Source: an uncultured bacterium (GTDB taxonomy: Bacteria > Chloroflexota > Anaerolineae > J036 > Brachytrichaceae). From it: DNA of 47,537 nucleotides. The notes below the pieces were generated by a model. The model was not told where the DNA came from and did not search any database. It was given only the letters and a program-made list of their open reading frames with translations. The stretch lies in the NCBI GenBank assembly GCA_903921365.1, contig CAIXPS010000423.1, positions 1 to 47,537 of the forward strand, in the 5' to 3' direction. The translations under genes and the position numbers were made by a program. Positions 41,557 through 47,537 of the stretch are shown here, one piece after another; the first letter of the stretch is position 1, and every line of letters begins with the position of its first letter.

Positions 41557-44292
41557 TTACGCAGGAATCACTTCGAGTTCCTTTATTCCATCAAGCACTT
41601 TCTCCGGGCGAGCGGGTAGATGGCGGATACGGACACCCGTTGCGTTGTAGATCGCGTTGATCACAGCAACATGCGGCGAAGTCAGCGGCAGTTCCCCAAC
41701 GCCCGCCGCGCCGAACGGCCCGTTTTCGCGCGCGTTCTCGAAGTAATGGATGTCAAACTTGTCCGGGATATCCCTGGCGTAAGGGATGCCTGCGCCAAGC
41801 ATGGTGCTGTGCTTTTCGATATCTTCAAAGTCTTCAGACAGCGCCAGGCCAATACCCTGTGCGACGCCGCCATAGATTTGCCCATCGACAACCAGCTTGT
41901 TATTGATCTTGCCGATATCGGCCATGACTGTCATACCCTCAACGGTAGTCTTGCCCGTCCTGGTAGCGACATTGACCTCGGCCATGAACGCGCCGTACAT
42001 ATAAACTGCGAACGGTTTACCCTGTGTATTCTCGTCACAGTTGCTGTTCATCGAGGCTGCCCACTTCCCGATGTAAGACAACGGCAGTTTTTCGGCGACC
42101 ATCTGGTCAAATGAGCGGAACATGCCGTCCGGCTTTGTCATCGCGCCGATCAGTTGTTCACAACCGTTCTTAATGGCATTGCCAATAACGACCTGGCTGC
42201 GGCTGCCGCCTGATGGGCCGCCGTTCGGAGCCGTCCCGGTGTCATTCAATGTCAAACGAATTTGATCGGGTCGCAAGCCCAGTGGCCGCAGCGCTTCATG
42301 GGCGGTGCCCAGCACCCCCATATCGGCGCCCTGGCCATGATCCTGCCATGTGGCGTAGACAGTCACGCCTGCTTTGGTCAACTCGATCTTCGCCTCCGCG
42401 CCGTCTACACCATCCAGTCCGCAGCCGTAGATGCCTATGGATATGCCGACACCCTTCTTGTTTTCTGGTGTTGAATCACGCTTGGCCTTTTCTTTGGCTT
42501 CTTTGTACAACGGGCGCAGCGCATCGAGCATTTCAGGAAGCGAATAGACTTCCGGGTCCTGGCCGGTTGGCGTTGTTGAGCCGGCTCGATACACATTCAG
42601 ATAGCGAAACTCCAGCGGATCCATGCCGATTTTTTCGGCGAGTTCGTCCACCAGGCTTTCGGATGCGAGGAACGCTTGCGGGGATCCATAGGCGCGGAAG
42701 GCCGCTCCCCAGGCGTGATTGGTCGCCACTGTGCGCCCCATCCCGCGGATGCTTGGAATGTTATAGCCAGCGCCCATGTATTGTGCGCCACGCAGTGTCA
42801 ACAGATCGCCGAATTCCGAATACGGTCCATGATCCACGCTCCAGTCGGTTTCCATCGCAACGATCTTGCCGTTTTTGTCAGCGGCCATTTTCATGTCGAT
42901 GAAGAACGGCGAGCGCTTGCCGGTGTAAGTCATGTACTGCTGATAATCATATTCAAGATATACTGGTCGGTGCGTTGCCAGGCACGCCACACCCAGTAGA
43001 GCTTCCATCGTCGGGCTGAACTTGTAACCGAACGTGCCGCCCGCCGGGTTCTGAACCAGGCGCAGTTTGTCGGCATCGATGCCGATTCCGGGCGCAATCA
43101 TGTACAGATGCAGATACAACCCGATGGACTTGGAGTGAATGGTCAGGTGCTCCTGCTCGTCAAAGTACGCGAAACCCATGTCGCTTTCAATTGTCAAATG
43201 CGGTTGGCGCTGCAGATAGAAACTATCCTCGACGACGTAGGGCGCAGACTCCATAATCGGCGCGGTATCCGGCCCTTTGGCGATTTTCTGCTCGTAGTAC
43301 ACGTTGGGCGTGCCGGGATGGATTTCGATTGCATCGGGAGCCATCGCCGCAGGCGCGCTCATGTAGGCGGGCAGCGCCTCCAGTTCAACCTTAACCTTAT
43401 CGGCGGCAGCCTTGGCCTGCTCGATGGTATCGGCGCATACAATCGCTATGGCGTCGCCATACTGAAAGACTTTTGTGTCACACAGGATCGGCCTATCCCA
43501 GCCGTCGCCTTTGTTCGTCGGGAAGGTAATTAGGCCTGTTATCCGGTTCTTGCCTTTGACATCCTTGTGCGTAATGACTTTTTGGACGCCTGGCATTTTT
43601 TCGGCTTCCGATGTGTCGATCGACAGGATATTGGCGTGTGAGACTTTGGCTTGCACCAGGGCGAGTTGCAGCGTATTCGGCGGCAACTTCAGGCCAAGGT
43701 CCTGTCCATAGTCCAGCGTGCCAGTTACCTTGGCTGCAGCCGTCGGGCGCGGATAGCTGCTGCCCCAGATTCTGCCGTCGGCGGGCATCTTGAATTCAAG
43801 TGCTTCCTTTGGCATTTCACCCCGCAGGACCGCAGCCGCATCCATGACTGCGTCAACTGTGGGCTTGTAGCCATTGCAGCGGCAAGCGTTGTGATGCATC
43901 GTGAACCAGGTTCGCACTTGCTCGCGCGTGGGATTCGGATTCTGATCCAGCAGTGCTTTCGTCGACACGACGAAGCCCGGCATGCAAAAGCCGCACTGAG
44001 CGGCGCCGTGCGCAATCAGCGCCATTTGAATCGGGTGCAGGTTGCCCGGCGTTCCGATTCCCTCGACGGTGAGAACTCTGGCGCCATCCGGCACTCGCTT
44101 CATCTTGGTGACGCAAGCCAGCGTGAGCTTGCCATCGAGAATGACGGAGCAGGCGCCGCAATGGCCATCGTTGCACGAGACTTTGACACCGGTCAAGAGC
44201 GCCTGTTTACGGAGCACATCGGCCAGTGTGGCCTCGGGATCAACAATCATCGTCTTGGACATACCATTGATATTGAGGTTAACTTTCTGCAT
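41557..44292 (-). CDS. mop: Molybdenum aldehyde oxidoreductase, Desulfovibrio gigas Mop type
   Basis: A 911-residue xanthine-oxidase family enzyme that oxidises aldehydes to acids, matching the D. gigas aldehyde oxidoreductase along its whole length. The plant-type 2Fe-2S ligands fall at Cys40, Cys45, Cys48 and Cys60 as in that enzyme; the second cluster has CGFC and CRCNGY. The FAD domain is absent, as in Mop. The molybdenum-domain end has GPFGAAGVGELPLTSPH with the catalytic Glu. The ATG at 44292 is chosen: GGAGG six bases upstream and exact match to the Mop N-terminus. The MocA-like enzyme at 11650 would supply its MCD cofactor. First gene of the cluster, under a CRP/FNR-type site. Confidence 0.95.
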   Translation of the reverse strand: MQKVNLNINGMSKTMIVDPEATLADVLRKQALLTGVKVSCNDGHCGACSVILDGKLTLACVTKMKRVPDGARVLTVEGIGTPGNLHPIQMALIAHGAAQCGFCMPGFVVSTKALLDQNPNPTREQVRTWFTMHHNACRCNGYKPTVDAVMDAAAVLRGEMPKEALEFKMPADGRIWGSSYPRPTAAAKVTGTLDYGQDLGLKLPPNTLQLALVQAKVSHANILSIDTSEAEKMPGVQKVITHKDVKGKNRITGLITFPTNKGDGWDRPILCDTKVFQYGDAIAIVCADTIEQAKAAADKVKVELEALPAYMSAPAAMAPDAIEIHPGTPNVYYEQKIAKGPDTAPIMESAPYVVEDSFYLQRQPHLTIESDMGFAYFDEQEHLTIHSKSIGLYLHLYMIAPGIGIDADKLRLVQNPAGGTFGYKFSPTMEALLGVACLATHRPVYLEYDYQQYMTYTGKRSPFFIDMKMAADKNGKIVAMETDWSVDHGPYSEFGDLLTLRGAQYMGAGYNIPSIRGMGRTVATNHAWGAAFRAYGSPQAFLASESLVDELAEKIGMDPLEFRYLNVYRAGSTTPTGQDPEVYSLPEMLDALRPLYKEAKEKAKRDSTPENKKGVGISIGIYGCGLDGVDGAEAKIELTKAGVTVYATWQDHGQGADMGVLGTAHEALRPLGLRPDQIRLTLNDTGTAPNGGPSGGSRSQVVIGNAIKNGCEQLIGAMTKPDGMFRSFDQMVAEKLPLSYIGKWAASMNSNCDENTQGKPFAVYMYGAFMAEVNVATRTGKTTVEGMTVMADIGKINNKLVVDGQIYGGVAQGIGLALSEDFEDIEKHSTMLGAGIPYARDIPDKFDIHYFENARENGPFGAAGVGELPLTSPHVAVINAIYNATGVRIRHLPARPEKVLDGIKELEVIPA

Positions 44293-44430
44293 TCCAAGCC
44301 TCCAAATAGGGTTGGGCACTTAAGACAAGGAGTAAATACGCTAGCTGCCACAAGGATCAGCAGACATTCAGCGCATCCTTTCGCGGTTACATTCGCTTAA
44401 TGTGTAAGCTTGTGTGCGAGTCTTGCCCAC

Positions 44431-44448
44431 TTGTGATTTTTATCACAA
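44431..44448 (-). promoter_or_regulatory. CRP/FNR-family binding site upstream of the aldehyde oxidoreductase
   Basis: TTGTGATTTTTATCACAA is a perfect inverted repeat with the CRP-type half-sites TGTGA and TCACA six bases apart. It lies about 140 bp before the start at 44292, in an otherwise gene-free gap of 266 bp. On the minus strand TTGCAA (44465-44460) and TAAAAA (44442-44437) at 17 bp would be overlapped by the site (repression). Alternatively, a start near 44398 would place it at -41.5 (activation). Confidence 0.75.
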
Positions 44449-44558
44449 AACCAGCTTATTTGCAACAGGCTGGAATTTCGTTAAAGCAATCATCGGCTGG
44501 CTTGATCGTTGTCACTCATTGCCTGCTCCACTGCTTCACATGACATCAGTCGATTCTG

Positions 44559-45872
44559 TCACGGCGTGATTTGATATACCGCTCCGCGCAGGGCGACGGC
44601 GTACAACTCACCCTGGGCGTCTTCGCCAAATGAACTGATGCCCTGACCAAGTTCAGCCAGCAGCGTGTTGCCCCACTTGCCGTCGCTGCCGCGTTGCAGC
44701 GACCACAGATGCCCGGTGCAGTAGTCGGCATAGAGGTAGGCGCCGGCGAGTGCAGGGATGTTCTTGCCGCGATAAACGTAGCCGCCCGTGATTGAGCATC
44801 CCAGTGCGTGACTATAGGCATACGCCGGCATGGTGAGTCCGGCCGTAGCACCCCCACCCTTGTACGGCTCGAAGCCCTCGTACAGATTCCAGCCATAGTT
44901 CTGCCCGCCTTTGTCACCGGCCGGCTGGTAATCGATCTCTTCGTAGGTATCCTGCCCGACGTCCGCGATATACAAGTCGCCGGTGGCGCGATCAAAGCTA
45001 AAGCGCCACGGATTGCGCAACCCGTAGGCCCAGACCTCAGCGCGACCGCCTTTGTTCTGCAACGGATTGTCTGGCGGCGCAGTGTAAGCTTGTCCGGCAG
45101 TGCTGACATCGATGCGCAGGATCTTGCCGAGTAACGCCTGGGTATTCTGGCCGTTGCCGTTTGGGTCGCCCTGCGACCCGCCGTCGCCAATGCCAATGTA
45201 CAGCATCCCGTCCGGTCCGAACTGAAGTTGACCCCCATTGTGGTTCGGAAATGGTTCCGCCACGGTCAACAGGATCTGCTCGCTCGCGGGATCGGCCTGC
45301 GCCGTATCACGCGCAGCGCTAAACCGCGCCACGACCACATCGCCGCGCAGGTTGGTGTAATAGGCATAGAACGCGCCGTCATCCGCATAGCGCGGGCTGA
45401 ATGCAATGCTCAGCAGCCCCCTTTCGCTGGCGTCGCTGCCCACGCGGTCGGTGATATCGAGGAATGGTTGTGCGCGCACTATTCCCGGCGAGCCTGCGAG
45501 CACCAGCACGCGCCCGACCTTTGTCACCAGATACAACCGCGCAGTGTTGTCATTGGCGTGGGTGAGATAGGTCAGCGGCTCAACGTTGTCGACGACCTTA
45601 CGCAACCCCACGGTCGTGGCGCGTGGCGTTACAGGCGTCGCCGGGATGGCGGTAGGTGATGGGTCGACAGCCGGCGTAAGCGCCCCAGTCGCCGTTAGCG
45701 CCGCGGTTGCGGATGCGCGCACTGGCGCCATAGGCGACACTGACGCGGTTTTCTGCGAGGACATTGTCGCCGTCGGCGCCGCGACAGGCAGCGGCGCCGC
45801 ACCACACGCCGTCATAAGAACCGCGATCGCGCACACCACCGCCGCCTGAAATCGAATCACTCGTGTATTCAC
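44559..45872 (-). CDS. PQQ-type sugar dehydrogenase (glucose/sorbosone dehydrogenase) lipoprotein
   Basis: A 437-residue exported beta-propeller dehydrogenase. The N-terminus has a lipoprotein signal ending LMTAC, followed by an Ala/Thr/Pro linker. The propeller has ERGLLSIAFSPRYADDG, FPNHNGGQLQFGPDGMLYIGIGDGG, ILRIDV, YGLRNPWRFSFDRATGDLYIADVGQ and AGAYLYADYCTG, which is the standard pattern. The open frame continues upstream to 45947 through a purine-rich repeat tract and into the hydrolase gene; the GTG at 45872 (or 45860), after GGAGG-like purines, is taken as start. Substrate not known. Confidence 0.9.
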   Translation of the reverse strand: MNTRVIRFQAAVVCAIAVLMTACGAAPLPVAAPTATMSSQKTASVSPMAPVRASATAALTATGALTPAVDPSPTAIPATPVTPRATTVGLRKVVDNVEPLTYLTHANDNTARLYLVTKVGRVLVLAGSPGIVRAQPFLDITDRVGSDASERGLLSIAFSPRYADDGAFYAYYTNLRGDVVVARFSAARDTAQADPASEQILLTVAEPFPNHNGGQLQFGPDGMLYIGIGDGGSQGDPNGNGQNTQALLGKILRIDVSTAGQAYTAPPDNPLQNKGGRAEVWAYGLRNPWRFSFDRATGDLYIADVGQDTYEEIDYQPAGDKGGQNYGWNLYEGFEPYKGGGATAGLTMPAYAYSHALGCSITGGYVYRGKNIPALAGAYLYADYCTGHLWSLQRGSDGKWGNTLLAELGQGISSFGEDAQGELYAVALRGAVYQITP

Positions 45873-45946
45873 CTCCCCCTCCACCTCACCTCTTCTCCTC
45901 TTCTCCCCTACTCCTCTGCTCCGCCTCACCTCACCTCGCCTCCCCA
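45873..45946 (-). repeat. Purine/pyrimidine-asymmetric simple repeat tract
   Basis: About 74 bp almost free of purines on the plus strand (CTCACCTC, CTTCTCC and similar words). It overlaps the last codons and stop of the hydrolase gene and ends at the start of the sugar dehydrogenase gene. Its words match the heptad tracts at 8854 and 13933. It supplies many GGAG-like sequences on the coding strand, so it also serves as the ribosome-binding region. Confidence 0.6.
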
Positions 45947-47232
45947 TTCACCATATCCAGCAACCGGCCCAGCACGCGCTCGCCGTCCGCGCGCAAGCCG
46001 TTGTGTTCGTACTCGTTAGTCACCCACACCTTCAACCCCCGGATCGCCCGCGCCGTCTCCTCCGAGTACGCCCGTTCGACGTACATGTCGTTGTAGTAGA
46101 TCGCGGCCGCACAGGGCACAGTGTTGGCCTGCAGTGTTGCGATGTCATACAAACGCGGCCAGCGCGTCTCCGCCGCCAGCAGATGCGCCGCTTCCTTCAA
46201 TGGGCGCAGGTATTCGTAGTCGTCGAACATCCACGGATACACCATCTCGCCGGTGAAGCACAACGGCCCGTCCGGCGCGTCGAACTGGGGGAAGCGCGCG
46301 CGGATGCGTTCCGCCGACCAGTCCGAAGCCGCTTCCTGGCAGTATTCGGCCTCGTGCAACAGTGCATAAATTGGGTTGGTCTCAAATGACGCATAGCGCT
46401 CGACCGCGCGCAGGAAGGTGAAGCTGATCTCACGCTCAGTGGCGTTCGCGTTGGGCACAAACGCCTCTTCGAGCAGATAGTGCGCGTCCTCAAACCCGCT
46501 ACTGCTGCCAAACCCCATGCCGATCTGCTGGAAACGCCGCGGCGTCAGCTTACCGCCATCAGGCAATCGCACGTCATGCGTCTGCAGGTGCGCGTAAATG
46601 CCGCGCGCCAGTTCGATGTCGCCGGGGTAGCGCTCGTAATAGCGCTGGTTCTTCTCCAGCACGCGTTGATACGTGCCCAGATAGATGTCGTCGACCGGTC
46701 GATCAAGCGGCGGCAGTCCGCCCGTGATAACTGCCAGGTCGAGATAACCCGGCGCTGCTGAAAGGTAGTGGGTGACGCAAAATCCGCCGAAGCTTTGCCC
46801 CAGGACGCTCCAGCGCCCCTCTGCGCCCAGCATCTCGCGGCGAATCCACTCGGCATCGGCGACGATGGAATCGGCGCGGAAGTGCGCCAGATAGTCAGCC
46901 TGCGCCTGTGGCGAACCCAGCCGCGCCAGCGTCTGGAAGGTGAGCGGGGTGCTCAGGCCGACGCCGCGCTGATCCAGCAGCAACACGCGATAATTCTGCA
47001 ACGCGCGACGCAACCAACCATCACGACCCGTCGGGCGTGGCGCGGGCAGCCCGGGGCCGCCCTGGAAGAACATGAGCCACGGCAGATTGGCGCGCTCTTT
47101 GTCGGGCGCGACGACCGCGCGGGCAAAGACACTGATATGATCGGCATCCGGCTGGCGGTGATCCAACGGGACGTCGAATTGCAGTCCGGTCATGACCAGG
47201 CCGGGGATGCGGTGCGTTGATAACGTTTTCAT
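45931..47232 (-). CDS. Alpha/beta hydrolase of the proline iminopeptidase (S33) type
   Basis: A 433-residue cytoplasmic hydrolase. The oxyanion segment is MFFQGGPGLPAP, followed by LLLDQRGVGLSTPL, the nucleophile elbow GQSFGG, and a late YEHNG with the likely catalytic His. Such enzymes release N-terminal proline or hydrolyse related amides/esters. The start is placed at the ATG at 47232; a frame start at 47298 would add 22 residues unlike the family. Its last codons lie in the purine-rich repeat. Divergent from the MATE gene. Confidence 0.9.
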   Translation of the reverse strand: MKTLSTHRIPGLVMTGLQFDVPLDHRQPDADHISVFARAVVAPDKERANLPWLMFFQGGPGLPAPRPTGRDGWLRRALQNYRVLLLDQRGVGLSTPLTFQTLARLGSPQAQADYLAHFRADSIVADAEWIRREMLGAEGRWSVLGQSFGGFCVTHYLSAAPGYLDLAVITGGLPPLDRPVDDIYLGTYQRVLEKNQRYYERYPGDIELARGIYAHLQTHDVRLPDGGKLTPRRFQQIGMGFGSSSGFEDAHYLLEEAFVPNANATEREISFTFLRAVERYASFETNPIYALLHEAEYCQEAASDWSAERIRARFPQFDAPDGPLCFTGEMVYPWMFDDYEYLRPLKEAAHLLAAETRWPRLYDIATLQANTVPCAAAIYYNDMYVERAYSEETARAIRGLKVWVTNEYEHNGLRADGERVLGRLLDMVNGEAR

Positions 47233-47346
47233 GGCTGAGTTATAACGCATAGCAGGGGCGCTGGATTGCCAGATATACTCTGGCGGGTCAGAATTCATTG
47301 GGCAATAGGTTGCCCTTACTTATGCTTTACGATGTGATGTGTGGAA

Positions 47347-47537
47347 ATGAGTGAAGAAAGCCTGGGACTGCCCCAGGTGATGGATAAACAGACGATGCGC
47401 CGGCGCGTGTTCAGCCTGGCGTGGCCGATCATCGCTGAGAATGGCCTTGAAACCCTGCTCGGCATCGTCGACACGATACTCGTCGCGCACCTGGCGCAAA
47501 GCGCCGTGGCGTTGGCCGGCGTCGGTAGCGCCGTCCA
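47347..47537 (+). CDS. MATE-family efflux transporter, N-terminal part
   Basis: The first 63 residues of a protein cut by the window edge. After a polar start (MSEESLGLPQVM) the first membrane region RRRVFSLAWPIIAENGLETLLGIVDTILVAHL matches MATE transporters, with the conserved Asp of VDT(I/M). The ATG at 47347 overlaps a GGAAATG context. Substrate and full length cannot be judged. Confidence 0.82.
   Translation, partial: MSEESLGLPQVMDKQTMRRRVFSLAWPIIAENGLETLLGIVDTILVAHLAQSAVALAGVGSAV

Noticed and set aside
45873-45947. N-terminal extension of the sugar dehydrogenase (MGRRGEVRRSRG...)
   Set aside because: It is translated from the purine-rich repeat, overlaps the hydrolase gene and would bury the lipoprotein signal.

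Overview
The window looks like a chromosomal segment of a free-living bacterium with moderately high GC, most plausibly a member of the Chloroflexota (Anaerolineae-like). This placement is an inference. It rests on F420 biosynthesis genes (cofD, cofC), a phage-tail-like injection cluster, a Desulfovibrio-type molybdenum aldehyde oxidoreductase, and intergenic runs of degenerate 7-bp repeats. No rRNA, tRNA, CRISPR array or intact insertion sequence was seen.

Left arm (1-9540, minus strand). The start of a pepC-type aminopeptidase (cut by the window edge) and a 1035-residue hybrid sensor kinase lie downstream of a compact aromatic amino acid operon. Transcription order is aroH (chorismate mutase), two tandem DAHP synthases, tyrA, aroA, aroE, then the kinase. 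A good promoter (TTGACA, 17 bp, TACCAT) and a strong intrinsic terminator sit in the roughly 220-nt leader ahead of aroH, so transcription attenuation is likely. The EPSP synthase has Arg where the family has its active-site Lys.

F420 and regulation block (9588-21544). cofD and cofC face a PPOX-family flavin/deazaflavin enzyme and a MocA-like molybdopterin nucleotidyltransferase. An aldehyde dehydrogenase follows. Two paralogous sensor kinases flank a GAF/HD-GYP protein. Next come an RNA-binding (RRM) protein with a long structured leader, a coupled hypothetical gene, a DUF218 protein, a polytopic membrane protein and a broken AAA/DUF4143 gene.

Contractile injection system (34517 down to 21549, minus strand). 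A single operon with a clear promoter encodes a cap-like protein, sheath, tube, a repeat-rich protein, a LysM baseplate protein, a VgrG-like spike, a probable PAAR-like tip, gp25, a J-type baseplate protein fused to an Asp-box beta-propeller, and a tail-I-like protein. Three membrane-anchored proteins end the operon. No AAA+ ATPase, fibre or obvious toxin was found. The anchors suggest a membrane-tethered rather than freely released particle; this is a hypothesis.

Molybdenum enzyme cluster (44292 down to 34928, minus strand). A Mop-type aldehyde oxidoreductase, an FAD/iron-sulfur oxidoreductase, a small CxxC redox protein, a methyltransferase, a C_GCAxxG_C_C protein, a radical SAM protein and an AMP-forming CoA ligase form a co-directional set. 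It resembles the uncharacterised Desulfovibrio DVU_1553-1559 neighbourhood. A perfect CRP/FNR-type site lies upstream, and three of the genes share a near-identical ribosome-binding leader.

Right end (44559-47537). A PQQ-type sugar dehydrogenase lipoprotein, an alpha/beta hydrolase and the start of a MATE transporter.
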